From Mycobacterium sp. Root265 (GTDB lineage: Bacteria > Actinomycetota > Actinomycetes > Mycobacteriales > Mycobacteriaceae): a stretch of DNA of 64,000 nucleotides. This document shows, one piece after another, positions 18,011 through 25,962 of the stretch. The number at the start of each line of letters is the position of its first letter. Position 1 is the stretch's first letter. The notes under the pieces were generated by a model that made no database searches, had not been told where the DNA came from, and was given only the letters and a program-made list of their open reading frames with translations. Location: NCBI RefSeq assembly GCF_001428895.1, contig NZ_LMJA01000022.1, positions 125,369 through 189,368 of the forward strand. Direction: 5' to 3'. The position numbers were made by a program, and so were the translations under genes.

Positions 18011-19150
18011 TCAGGCCGATACGAGCACCGGAGCGTCCGGAGCCGTCTGATCGGCTGCCTCGATTTCCCGGACCAGCGGCAGCACTTTTTGCCCGAAGTA
18101 CTCGATTTCCTCCTGGAAGTGGAGGAAGCCGCCCAGGATGAGGTCCACGCCGCGTTTGCGGTACGCCGCGATCCGCTCGGCGATCTGTTCCGGGGTCCCG
18201 ATGAGTTGGGTGCGGAATCCGTCGTTGTATTGGACGAGATCCTCGAAGGACGAGTCCGCCCACATTCCCTTCTTGTCCCCGGTGGAACTGCCGGCCTGCT
18301 GCACGGCGCCGCGGAAGCCCTCGACGGCCGGCTTGTTGGCCTTCTCGATGATCTCGCGCAGGGTGTCGCGGGCTTCCTTCTCGGTGTCGCGGGCAATGAT
18401 GAACCCGTTCAGCCCCACCTTGACCTCGCGCCCCACGGTGCGGGCATGGTCGCGCACCTCCACCACCTGCTCGGTGATGCCGGCGAAGTCCTTGCCGTTG
18501 GAGAAGTACCAGTCCGAGTACAGGCCGCCGTTGCGGCGCGCGGCGGTGGAGTTGCCGCCCTGGAACAGTTCCGGGTTGGGACGGTCGGCGGTGTTCAGCG
18601 GCTTGGGCTTCAGCGTGAAGTCGTGGATGCGGTAGAAGTCGCCGCGGAAATCCACGTCATCCTCGGTCCAGATTTTGCGCAGCACCTGCAGGAACTCCGC
18701 GCTGCGCCGGTAGCGCTCGTCGTGTTCCAGCCATGGCTCGCCCAGATGGGTGAACTCGTCCTTGAACCATCCGGACACCACGTTGACGGCGAACCGGCCG
18801 TTGCTCAGATGGTCGGCCGTGGCCCCCAGCTTGGCCAGCACCGCGGGCTGCCACAGGCCCGGATGCACCGCGGCGATCACCTTGAGGCGTTCGGTGGCCA
18901 GCAGCAGCGCCAGGCTGAAGCTGGTCGACTCGTGCTGGTACTCGGCGCCGTAGCTGGCCTCGTAGCGCACCTGGGACAGCGCGTACTCGAACCCGTTGTT
19001 CTCCGCGGTCTGCGCCAGCTTCTTGTTGTACTCGTAGTTCCAGTCGGTGCGCTGCTCGATATCGCTGGTCACCAGGCCGCCGCTGACGTTGGGCACCCAG
19101 TAGGCGAACGTGGTGTGGTCGGCGATGCGTTCGGTCGTCATGGGTGCCAT
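18011..19150 (-). CDS. sfnG: LLM-class flavin monooxygenase, SfnG-like (dimethylsulfone monooxygenase)
   Basis: A 379-residue luciferase-like monooxygenase. FAYWVPNVSGGLV, EQRTDWNYEYNKKLAQ, YGAEYQHESTSFSLALL and VNVVSGWFKDEF with EPWLEHDERYRRSAEFL match SfnG, the FMNH2-dependent enzyme that converts dimethylsulfone to methanesulfinate during sulfur scavenging. Residues at both ends exceed the core family slightly. An alternative ATG at 19141 would shorten it by three residues. No sulfur-assimilation genes are adjacent, so the family assignment is stronger than the substrate. It diverges from an F420 oxidoreductase across 106 bases holding a KstR-type box. Confidence 0.8.
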   Translation of the reverse strand: MAPMTTERIADHTTFAYWVPNVSGGLVTSDIEQRTDWNYEYNKKLAQTAENNGFEYALSQVRYEASYGAEYQHESTSFSLALLLATERLKVIAAVHPGLWQPAVLAKLGATADHLSNGRFAVNVVSGWFKDEFTHLGEPWLEHDERYRRSAEFLQVLRKIWTEDDVDFRGDFYRIHDFTLKPKPLNTADRPNPELFQGGNSTAARRNGGLYSDWYFSNGKDFAGITEQVVEVRDHARTVGREVKVGLNGFIIARDTEKEARDTLREIIEKANKPAVEGFRGAVQQAGSSTGDKKGMWADSSFEDLVQYNDGFRTQLIGTPEQIAERIAAYRKRGVDLILGGFLHFQEEIEYFGQKVLPLVREIEAADQTAPDAPVLVSA

Positions 19151-19233
19151 GGCAGCAGCCCGGGCGCCCCTTCGTCACCAGTAACGATCGGGCTGAACGG
19201 AACGGCTTGCGGCCCGGCCTTGCGCTGGCGGAC

Positions 19234-19247
19234 TAGAACACGTTCTA
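19234..19247. promoter_or_regulatory. KstR-type operator
   Basis: TAGAACACGTTCTA fits the published KstR consensus TnnAACnnGTTnnA and is a perfect 6-bp inverted repeat with a 2-bp centre. It ends 9 bases before the ATG of the F420 oxidoreductase, where it would overlap the -10 region and block transcription until the ligand (a cholesterol-derived CoA ester) releases the repressor. Confidence 0.75.
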
Positions 19248-19256
19248 ATTCTGGGC

Positions 19257-20105
19257 ATGGACTACGGGCTCGTACTTTTCACCAGTGACCGCGGCATCGC
19301 CCCGGCGCCGGCGGCCAAACTGGCCGATGACCACGGTTTCACCACCTTCTACGTGCCCGAGCACACGCACATCCCGATCAAGCGGGAGGCGGCGCACCCG
19401 ACGACCGGCGACGAGTCCCTGCCCGACGACCGTTACATGCGCACCCTCGATCCCTGGGTCAGCCTGGGCACCGCGGCCGCCGTGACCAGCCGGGTCCGGC
19501 TGTCCACCGCGGTGGCCCTGCCCGTGGAGCACGACCCGATCACGCTGGCCAAGTCGATCGCGACGCTGGATCACCTGTCCGGGGGGCGCGTCAGCCTGGG
19601 CGTCGGATTCGGCTGGAACACCGACGAATTGGCCGACCACAAGGTCCCGCCGGGCCGCCGCCGCACCATGCTGCGCGAATACCTGGAGGCCATGCGCTCG
19701 CTGTGGACCGAGGAAGAAGCCTCCTACGACGGTGAATTCGTGAACTTCGGCCCTAGCTGGGCGTGGCCCAAGCCGGTGCAGTCACACATCCCGGTACTGG
19801 TCGGCGCGGCGGGCACCGAGAAGAACTTCAAGTGGATCGCGAAGTCGGCCGACGGCTGGATCACCACCCCGCGGGACTTCAACATCGATGAGCCGGTGAA
19901 GCTGCTGCAGGACACCTGGGCCGCCGCCGGCCGCGAGGGCGCCCCGCAGATTGTGGCGCTGGACTTCAAGCCGGATCCCGAGAAGCTGGCCCACTGGCGC
20001 GATCTCGGCGTCACCGAGGTGCTGTTCGGGCTGCCCGACAAGCCCGAGGCCGAAGTCGGCGCCTACGTGGAGCGGCTGGCGGGCAAGCTCGCCCAACTGG
20101 TCTGA
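19257..20105 (+). CDS. LLM-class F420-dependent oxidoreductase (Rv0953c-like)
   Basis: A 282-residue TIM-barrel oxidoreductase of the F420-dependent luciferase-like family: FYVPEHTHIPI, the core LSGGRVSLGVGFGWNTDE, HIPVLVGAAG and VTEVLFGLPD. Length equals Rv0953c as I recall it, and it has the same neighbours (membrane proteins/purines on one side, sucCD on the other). A KstR-type box right before the start suggests control by sterol catabolism, so a role in oxidising sterol or related lipid intermediates is plausible but unproven. It converges on the thiolase-like gene with a 1-base gap. Confidence 0.85.
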   Translation: MDYGLVLFTSDRGIAPAPAAKLADDHGFTTFYVPEHTHIPIKREAAHPTTGDESLPDDRYMRTLDPWVSLGTAAAVTSRVRLSTAVALPVEHDPITLAKSIATLDHLSGGRVSLGVGFGWNTDELADHKVPPGRRRTMLREYLEAMRSLWTEEEASYDGEFVNFGPSWAWPKPVQSHIPVLVGAAGTEKNFKWIAKSADGWITTPRDFNIDEPVKLLQDTWAAAGREGAPQIVALDFKPDPEKLAHWRDLGVTEVLFGLPDKPEAEVGAYVERLAGKLAQLV

Positions 20106-20106
20106 G

Positions 20107-21639
20107 CTAGGCCAGGGACGCCTGGTTGATGCCGTCCTCGGTGGACTTCACCTCGATGCGCGCCCCCAGCGGATCACCGTCGGACATCAGCGCCACCAGC
20201 GCTTCGTCGGTGCTCAGCGCCATGAACCGGGAGTTGTCGGCCTCCAGCCGGCCGATGATGACGCCGGTGGTCTCGGGCCAGTCGTAGCGCACCGAGTACG
20301 TCTCGATGACGCCTGTGCCGTCGGCGTCGCGCGTGACGGGCACCGTGGGCAGCGCGGCAATCTCGGCCTGCCGCGCCTTGCTGTCGTCGGCTTTCCACTC
20401 GGCGGGTGTGGTCGAGTACACCCCGACCGAATACTTGCTCATCACACCACCGTTGGCGCCGACGAGGCCGAATGCGCCCGGCTGGGCCCGCATGTGGGCG
20501 ACCGTCTCGGCGATGCCATGGACGGAGTAGCTGTTGCCCGGGCCGCCGAAGTACGGAAGCCCGCCGGTCAGGGTGAGGCCGCGCGGATCATCGGTCGCCA
20601 GCCCGGTCGAATCGCAGACGGAGAACACCGGGAACGGGAAGCAGCTGTACAGGTCGAAGGTGGACACCTCGGCCAGGCCTATTCCGGCCACCCGAAGCGC
20701 CTCTGCCACAGCTTTTTCCGCAGAGAAGCTGGCGCTGAGGTCCTCCCGGTCGAGCAGCTGCTGCTCCACCATGTCGGCGTGGCCGTGCAGGTACACCCAT
20801 TTGTCCTCGGGCACCGATAGTCTGCGGGCCGCGGCCACCGACATGATCAGCACGGCGGCACCCTGGTTCACCTGATCGCGGGCCACCATCAACCGCGGGT
20901 AGGGATCGCAGATCATCCGGTTCTCGGCGGTCACGGTGAGCAGTTCGTCGACGGAGCGTTGCACCGGAGACGACGACAGCGGGTTCCGGGCGGCAACTTC
21001 GGAGAACGGCGCGAACAACTCGGCCATGTCTCGGCGGTAGTCGTCCACCGTCGCGCCGAGGCGGGCCCGGCGCGCATTGTCCAGCAGACCGTATTGCACC
21101 GGCGCACCGGTCAATCCGTGCTTGGCGGTGTACTCGTTCATGTACTGATCGAAGCCGTACCCGCGGTCCTCGAGTTGACCGCCAACCTGTTCGGAGTGAT
21201 CGGGTAAGGCATCACGGCCGGCGAAATAGCGCAGCGTGGAACCGTTCTCGGAGCCGAGCACCAGCACCACCTCGGCATCCCCGGCCGCGATGGCACCGGA
21301 GAACTCGGTCACCACCTTCTGCGATCCGTGCCCGCCCAGCGGTTCGAGCACCGCGCGGGCCGGGTCGGCGCCGATGCGGGCGGCGACCGAACGCGGGTAG
21401 TTGTCCGAGCACCCCAGCGGCGCTTCGGAGAACGGTGTGCAGATCTCGAACTGCCGGAGCGCGACGAAGACCTCGATCGCCTCGGCCACCGCGGATACGT
21501 CGGCGCCGGTGTCGGCCAGCGCGGCCCGCACCGCCTCGGTGGCCAGCTCGACCGACGACATCCCTCGATAGTCCGGCGCGTCGACGCGCTCGGTGAACTG
21601 TCCGACACCGACGATCACCGGCGTACGCGGATCCACCAT
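20107..21639 (-). CDS. Thiolase-superfamily protein annotated as acetyl-CoA acetyltransferase, atypical active site
   Basis: A 510-residue thiolase-fold protein of the SCP-x/Rv1867-like type. Recognisable parts are PVIVGVGQFTERV, NRMICDPYPRLMVARDQVNQGAAV, FDLYSCFPFPVF and GGLPYFGGPGNSYSVHGIA. Where true thiolases carry the nucleophilic Cys in an SGCSSG-like turn, this one reads GGHGSQ (102-107) with no Cys, so ordinary Claisen thiolysis is doubtful. The start is well supported: AGGAGG at 21646-21651 sits six bases before the ATG. It is transcribed divergently from the ATPase module. Biological role unknown. Confidence 0.75.
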   Translation of the reverse strand: MVDPRTPVIVGVGQFTERVDAPDYRGMSSVELATEAVRAALADTGADVSAVAEAIEVFVALRQFEICTPFSEAPLGCSDNYPRSVAARIGADPARAVLEPLGGHGSQKVVTEFSGAIAAGDAEVVLVLGSENGSTLRYFAGRDALPDHSEQVGGQLEDRGYGFDQYMNEYTAKHGLTGAPVQYGLLDNARRARLGATVDDYRRDMAELFAPFSEVAARNPLSSSPVQRSVDELLTVTAENRMICDPYPRLMVARDQVNQGAAVLIMSVAAARRLSVPEDKWVYLHGHADMVEQQLLDREDLSASFSAEKAVAEALRVAGIGLAEVSTFDLYSCFPFPVFSVCDSTGLATDDPRGLTLTGGLPYFGGPGNSYSVHGIAETVAHMRAQPGAFGLVGANGGVMSKYSVGVYSTTPAEWKADDSKARQAEIAALPTVPVTRDADGTGVIETYSVRYDWPETTGVIIGRLEADNSRFMALSTDEALVALMSDGDPLGARIEVKSTEDGINQASLA

Positions 21640-21712
21640 TACAGGCCTCCTGACACGTGTTAGTTCGTCAGGCTAACCGATTGACCTCCAGTAGCAAAAA
21701 TACACCATCCTT

Positions 21713-21722
21713 GTTGTACAAC
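21713..21722. promoter_or_regulatory. 10-bp palindrome upstream of ATPase promoter
   Basis: GTTGTACAAC is a perfect palindrome ending four bases before the -35 hexamer of the ATPase promoter, followed at once by the imperfect repeat TTGATTGACGTACATCAA (21723-21740), which covers that hexamer. The position suits a regulator of the ATPase genes or of the divergent thiolase-like gene. Confidence 0.4.
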
Positions 21723-21726
21723 TTGA

Positions 21727-21754
21727 TTGACGTACATCAACACGAGCGTATGAT
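21727..21754 (+). promoter_or_regulatory. Leaderless promoter of the ATPase module
   Basis: TTGACG (21727-21732), a 16-base spacer, then TATGAT (21749-21754): a near-consensus SigA promoter. The ATG begins at 21761, six bases after the -10, so transcription most likely starts at or next to the A of the ATG and the mRNA is leaderless. Confidence 0.7.
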
Positions 21755-21760
21755 TGTCTG

Positions 21761-22897
21761 ATGAATTGGACCGCCCGGCCGATGTCCCTGGTGGTCGGAG
21801 GCGTGGTGCCGCCGGAGAACGTGGTCGGCCGCGTCCGCGAAGAGCAGGAGATCCTGTCCAGCCTGGCCCACGGCGGTGCGGCCCTGGTCGGCGACCGCCG
21901 CCACGGTAAGACCTCCCTGGCCCGCCTGGTCGCCCACACGGCGCGGCAGCGCGGGCTCACCGTGGTCTCGGTCAGCGCCGAACGCCAGACCTACGCCGAA
22001 TTCGTCACCGCCCTGGCCGGCGAACTCGGCCGGATCGACAGCGCCTTGCGCCAGGAGGTCGAGCGCTGGAAGGTCGCGTTCGGCACCGGGCCGGTGCGTT
22101 TCGAACGCGCCCAGGCCGGGGCCGCCCTCGACGATCTGCTGCAGCGCGCGGTCGCCCGGGCCCGCAGCGGGCCCCTGGTGCTGTTCATCGACGAGGTGAC
22201 CGTGCTGGCCCGGAATCTGGAGCGGGAAGGCGCCAGCGGTGGTGATGCCTTCCTGCACCTGCTGCGGCGATTCCGGCAGGACAACACCGGGCGGCTGGCC
22301 ACCGTGCTGTCCGGGTCCATCGGCTTTCATCACGTCTCCGGCGACGCCCTGAGTTCGGTCAACGACATCCGCAAGGTCACCGTCGGCCCCATCCGCCATG
22401 ACCACGCCACCTACCTGGCCGAGTGCCTCATGCTGGGCGCCCGGGTCGACGGCACCGATGCGCACCTGGTCGCCGAGTCCATCGCCGCCACCGCCGAGAA
22501 CGTGCCGTACTACATCCAGCATCTGGTCGCGGCGTCCGCGCGCACCGACGGCCCCGTCCGCCCCGGCGACATCCCGGCGCTGCTGCGGGCCGCGGTGACC
22601 GACCCCCACGATCCGTGGGATCTGCGCCATTACCGCGACCGCTTGCGCAACTACTACGGCGACGACGCCGCGGCCATCGCCAACCTGCTGGACATCTACG
22701 CGCACGCGGCGGGACCCGTCAGTGTCGACACCGTGGCACACCTCCTGCGTTCAGAGGGGTCCACCATCGGCGATCGCGACCAGTTGGTGTCGTTCATCGA
22801 ACGCCTGGAGCAGGACCACTATCTGCGCCGGGCCGGCGACGAGGACTGCTTCGCATCGGGATTGGTGCAGTCCGCCTGGCTGGCCATGCGGAGGTGA
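21761..22897 (+). CDS. P-loop (AAA/STAND-like) ATPase A of a two-ATPase module
   Basis: A 378-residue soluble protein. VVGRVREEQEILSSL introduces a P-loop domain with Walker A GDRRHGKT (Gly44-Thr51) and Walker B VLFIDEV (Asp144-Glu145); VLSGSIGFHHV is a sensor-like strand. This is the layout of archaeal-type/STAND and Cdc6/Orc-like ATPases. The C-terminal third (from about residue 270) is helical and may be a winged-helix or helical bundle (HAAGPVSVDTVAHLLRSEG, IERLEQDHYLRRAG). There is no toxin or transmembrane domain. It overlaps ATPase B by four bases (GTGA), so the two are made together. I do not recognise a characterised homologue; regulatory or signal-sensing function is inference. Confidence 0.7.
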   Translation: MNWTARPMSLVVGGVVPPENVVGRVREEQEILSSLAHGGAALVGDRRHGKTSLARLVAHTARQRGLTVVSVSAERQTYAEFVTALAGELGRIDSALRQEVERWKVAFGTGPVRFERAQAGAALDDLLQRAVARARSGPLVLFIDEVTVLARNLEREGASGGDAFLHLLRRFRQDNTGRLATVLSGSIGFHHVSGDALSSVNDIRKVTVGPIRHDHATYLAECLMLGARVDGTDAHLVAESIAATAENVPYYIQHLVAASARTDGPVRPGDIPALLRAAVTDPHDPWDLRHYRDRLRNYYGDDAAAIANLLDIYAHAAGPVSVDTVAHLLRSEGSTIGDRDQLVSFIERLEQDHYLRRAGDEDCFASGLVQSAWLAMRR

Positions 22898-23964
22898 CGG
22901 TGAGCATCCTCTTCTCCCCCGGCACCGTGGACCCCGGTGAACTGGATGCCCGCACCGTCGGGCGCCGGCCCCTGCTCGAGCGACTCACCGACCGGATCGT
23001 CTCGGCCGCCCGCGACGGCTCGCGGCCGCACACCTTGCTGATCGGTCCGCGCGGCAGCGGTAAGACGCACACCGTCGCGGTGGCGGTGCACCGTGCACTG
23101 TCCGACACCGCCACCGCCGAAAGCGTGCTGCCCCTGCGTCTTCCCGAGGACGCACTGGCGATCGGTCACTACGGCGACCTGCTCGTCGAGCTCATCCGGC
23201 CCTATCGACCGCAGGCCGGCGCGCTGCGCACCGAGGTGATCGAACTGGAGCGGGTGATCCTCGACATCGCCGACGGCAGGATGGTGCTGCTGGTCATCGA
23301 GAACCTGGACCGGGTGTTCGACGCGATCGGCGAATCCGGCGCGGGCAGCCTGCGCGCCTGGATCGAAACCTCCACGGCGGTATCGATTCTCGGCACCGCT
23401 CCGGCACTGTTCCCCGGCGTCGCGTCCCGCGCCCACCCCTGGTACGGCTCGTTCATCATCGAGGAACTCGACGATCTCACCGCCGCCGAGGGCGCCCAGA
23501 TCATCGCCCGCAACCCCGCGCTGGCCGACTACGTCGGCACCCCCGAGGGACTGGCCCGGCTGGAGTCCATCTACGAATTCGCCGGGGGTTCGCCGCGGTT
23601 GTGGCAGACCGTCGCCGAGACCGCGGATGTCGCCGACCTGTCGGCGCTGGAGCCCGCCAAGGCCGTACTGCTGGACCGGTTGTCACCGGCATACCAGCAG
23701 CAACTCTGGCTCCTGCCCGCCGGCGAGCAGCGCCTGGTGGTGGAGCTGGCCCGCGGGCCCGGAGCCCGCACGGTCACCGATCTCGCTGCCGCGGTGGGTG
23801 TTTCGAACCAGTCGGCGGCCGCGGCGCTGGGGCGGCTGGCCGCGGCACGCTGGGTGGACTCCGCCAAATCCGCTATCGGCGACCGGCGCGCCACCTGGTA
23901 TGACCTCACCGATCCCCTGGTCCGTCACATCATCCGGTACCGCGAGGGCACCCATCTCACTTGA
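22894..23964 (+). CDS. P-loop ATPase B with C-terminal MarR-like winged helix
   Basis: A 356-residue protein. TVGRRPLLERLTDRI precedes Walker A GPRGSGKT (Gly51-Thr58). The Walker B strand is LLVIENLD with Glu136-Asn137 in place of the usual Asp-Glu, and SILGTAP resembles sensor 1. Residues about 285-345 form a probable winged helix (ELARGPGARTVTDLAAAVGVSNQSAAAALGRLAAARWV), so DNA binding is likely. GTG 22894 (coupled) or GTG 22900 can be the start. Two identical palindromes lie 6-45 bases past its stop, before the peptidase gene; the winged helix is a candidate reader of them, which is inference. Confidence 0.7.
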   Translation: MTVSILFSPGTVDPGELDARTVGRRPLLERLTDRIVSAARDGSRPHTLLIGPRGSGKTHTVAVAVHRALSDTATAESVLPLRLPEDALAIGHYGDLLVELIRPYRPQAGALRTEVIELERVILDIADGRMVLLVIENLDRVFDAIGESGAGSLRAWIETSTAVSILGTAPALFPGVASRAHPWYGSFIIEELDDLTAAEGAQIIARNPALADYVGTPEGLARLESIYEFAGGSPRLWQTVAETADVADLSALEPAKAVLLDRLSPAYQQQLWLLPAGEQRLVVELARGPGARTVTDLAAAVGVSNQSAAAALGRLAAARWVDSAKSAIGDRRATWYDLTDPLVRHIIRYREGTHLT

Positions 23965-23970
23965 CGGTCT

Positions 23971-24009
23971 TGTCACTTAGTGACACTGTGGAGATGTCAC
24001 TTAGTGACA
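23971..24009. promoter_or_regulatory. Two identical 15-bp palindromes upstream of the S9 peptidase
   Basis: TGTCACTTAGTGACA occurs at 23971-23985 and 23995-24009 (7-bp perfect arms, one central base; the following CT is also shared), 24 bases centre to centre. They fill the gap between the ATPase B stop and the peptidase start at 24030, as expected of a double operator. Confidence 0.7.
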
Positions 24010-24029
24010 CTCCATCGAGAAAGGACCTC

Positions 24030-25898
24030 GTGACCGACACGACGCACACCCCCGCGATCATTTCCGTCGAGGACTTCTTCAGCCCGCCCGAACGCGCCGG
24101 GGCCACGATCTCCCCGGACGGCACCCGCATCGCCTACCTCGCCCCGTGGCGGAACCGCCTCAACGTGTGGGTGCAGGACGTGGACGGTGAGCAGGAGCCC
24201 CGCTGCGTCACCGCCGACGAGACCCGCAGCGTGTACTTCTACAGCTGGACCCACGATTCGCGGTGGCTGCTGTACATGCAGGACAGCGGCGGCGACGAGC
24301 ACTGGCACGTGTACCGGGTGGACCCGGACGCGCCGGGCACCCCGGCCGTGGACCTCACCCCGTTCCCCCGGGTGCGCGCCTCCTACGAACTGCTCAAGGC
24401 CCGTCCCGGCAAGGCACTCGTCCAGCACAACGCGCGGAACGCCGAACTGGTCGACGCCTTCGAACTCGACATCGCCACCGGTGAGCTCACCCTGCTCGCC
24501 GAGAATCCCGGCACCGTCGTCAGCTGGATCGGCGGGCCCGGCGGTGACCTGTTCACCAATACCCTGACCGCCGAAGGCGATGTCGAGATATCGCAATGGG
24601 ATTCGGCCACCCAGACGTTGCGGCCCATCCGGGTGTACGAGGGCAGGGACTATCCGCTGGGCATCCACCCCGTCGCCGTCTCCCCCGATGGCACCGGCAT
24701 CTGGCTGGGCTCCTATCAGGGCAGCGACCGGCTCCGGCTGGCCCGCGTCGACGTGGCCACCGGGGAGGAGACCGAGGTGCACAGTCACCCGACGCTCGAC
24801 CTCGGCGCGCAGTTGGTGCTGCCCTCACCGTTCATCATCAGCGAGCGGACCGGGGAGTTGATCGGCGCTCGCTATTACGGTGAGCGACAGGTGATCCACG
24901 CCCTCGACGACGAATTCGCGGAGGTATTGCAGGCACTCACGAAGCTGTCCGACGGTGACCTGGCCGGCATGTCCTGCGATGACAGCGGGCAACGCTGGGT
25001 GGTCAATTTCAGCCATGACCGCGATCCGAACGTCACGTATTTCTACGATCATGGGACCGGTGCGAGCCGACTGTTGTTCCGGCCCTACCCGCATCTGGAT
25101 CCCGCCGCGCTGGCCGAGATGAAACCGGTCACCGTCACCGCACGCGATGGGCTGGAGCTGCATTCGTATCTGACGCTGCCCGTGGGCGTGCCGCCGGAGA
25201 ACCTGCCGCTGGTGCTGCTGGTGCACGGCGGCCCGTGGTCGCGGGACTGTTGGGGCTATCAGCCGGACGTGCAGCTGCTGGCCAACCGCGGATATGCGGT
25301 GCTGCAGGTCAACTTTCGCGGATCCACCGGCTACGGGAAGTCGTTCACCCAGGCCGCGATCGGCGAGTTCGCCGGCAAGATGCACGACGATCTGATCGAT
25401 GCGGTGGACTGGGCGGTCAAGCAGGGCTTCGCCGACCGGGACCGGGTGGCCATCTTCGGCGGCTCCTACGGCGGATACGCCACCCTGGTCGGTGTCACGT
25501 TCACCCCGGACGTCTTCGCCGCGGCCATCGATTACGTCGGGATCTCCAGCCTGCCCAACTTCATGCGCACGCTGCCCGACGTCGGCCGCCGGTTCCTGGC
25601 CAACAACTGGAACCTCTACGTCGGCGACCCGAAGGATCCCGCACAGGAGGCCGATATGTTGGCCCGCTCGCCGATCACCCGGGTCGATCAGATCCGCACC
25701 CCGCTGCTGGTGGTGCAGGGCGCCAACGACTCTCGCGTGGTGCAGGCCGAGTCCGACAACATGGTTGCGGCCCTGCGCGATCGTGGCGTCGAGGTCGAGT
25801 ACATGGTCAAGGAGGACGAGGGACACGGATTCCTCAACCCGGACAACAACATCGACATGTACCACGCCGTGGAGAAGTTCCTGGCCAAGCACCTGTAG
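24030..25898 (+). CDS. S9 family prolyl-oligopeptidase-like serine peptidase
   Basis: A 622-residue enzyme with an N-terminal seven-bladed beta-propeller (residues about 20-360, opening ATISPDGTRIAYLAPW) and a C-terminal alpha/beta-hydrolase domain. The triad is visible: Ser479 in GGSYGGYAT, Asp567 in GANDSRVV and His599 in EGHGFLN. Such enzymes (acylaminoacyl-/dipeptidyl-peptidase-like) cleave short peptides. No signal peptide, so cytoplasmic. The start is GTG 24030 with GAAAGGA just upstream; an in-frame TTG at 23961 would place the palindromes inside the coding region. The double palindrome suggests its own regulation. A strong terminator follows. Confidence 0.88.
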   Translation: MTDTTHTPAIISVEDFFSPPERAGATISPDGTRIAYLAPWRNRLNVWVQDVDGEQEPRCVTADETRSVYFYSWTHDSRWLLYMQDSGGDEHWHVYRVDPDAPGTPAVDLTPFPRVRASYELLKARPGKALVQHNARNAELVDAFELDIATGELTLLAENPGTVVSWIGGPGGDLFTNTLTAEGDVEISQWDSATQTLRPIRVYEGRDYPLGIHPVAVSPDGTGIWLGSYQGSDRLRLARVDVATGEETEVHSHPTLDLGAQLVLPSPFIISERTGELIGARYYGERQVIHALDDEFAEVLQALTKLSDGDLAGMSCDDSGQRWVVNFSHDRDPNVTYFYDHGTGASRLLFRPYPHLDPAALAEMKPVTVTARDGLELHSYLTLPVGVPPENLPLVLLVHGGPWSRDCWGYQPDVQLLANRGYAVLQVNFRGSTGYGKSFTQAAIGEFAGKMHDDLIDAVDWAVKQGFADRDRVAIFGGSYGGYATLVGVTFTPDVFAAAIDYVGISSLPNFMRTLPDVGRRFLANNWNLYVGDPKDPAQEADMLARSPITRVDQIRTPLLVVQGANDSRVVQAESDNMVAALRDRGVEVEYMVKEDEGHGFLNPDNNIDMYHAVEKFLAKHL

Positions 25899-25911
25899 AC
25901 CCGGAACACGT

Positions 25912-25948
25912 AAAAGCCCCTGGAATCGCAGTGATTCCAGGGGCTTTT
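25912..25948. terminator. Bidirectional rho-independent terminator
   Basis: A perfect 16-bp stem (AAAAGCCCCTGGAATC and its complement) closes a 5-base loop, with A-tract and T-tract at the ends so that it works in both directions between the convergent peptidase and sucD genes. Confidence 0.93.
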
Positions 25949-25962
25949 CGCGTGCTCGGTGC

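Noticed and set aside
21651-21662. TGACACGTGTTA palindrome upstream of the thiolase-like gene
   Set aside because: Only the 8-bp ACACGTGT core is symmetric and it does not match the KstR consensus; too weak to list.
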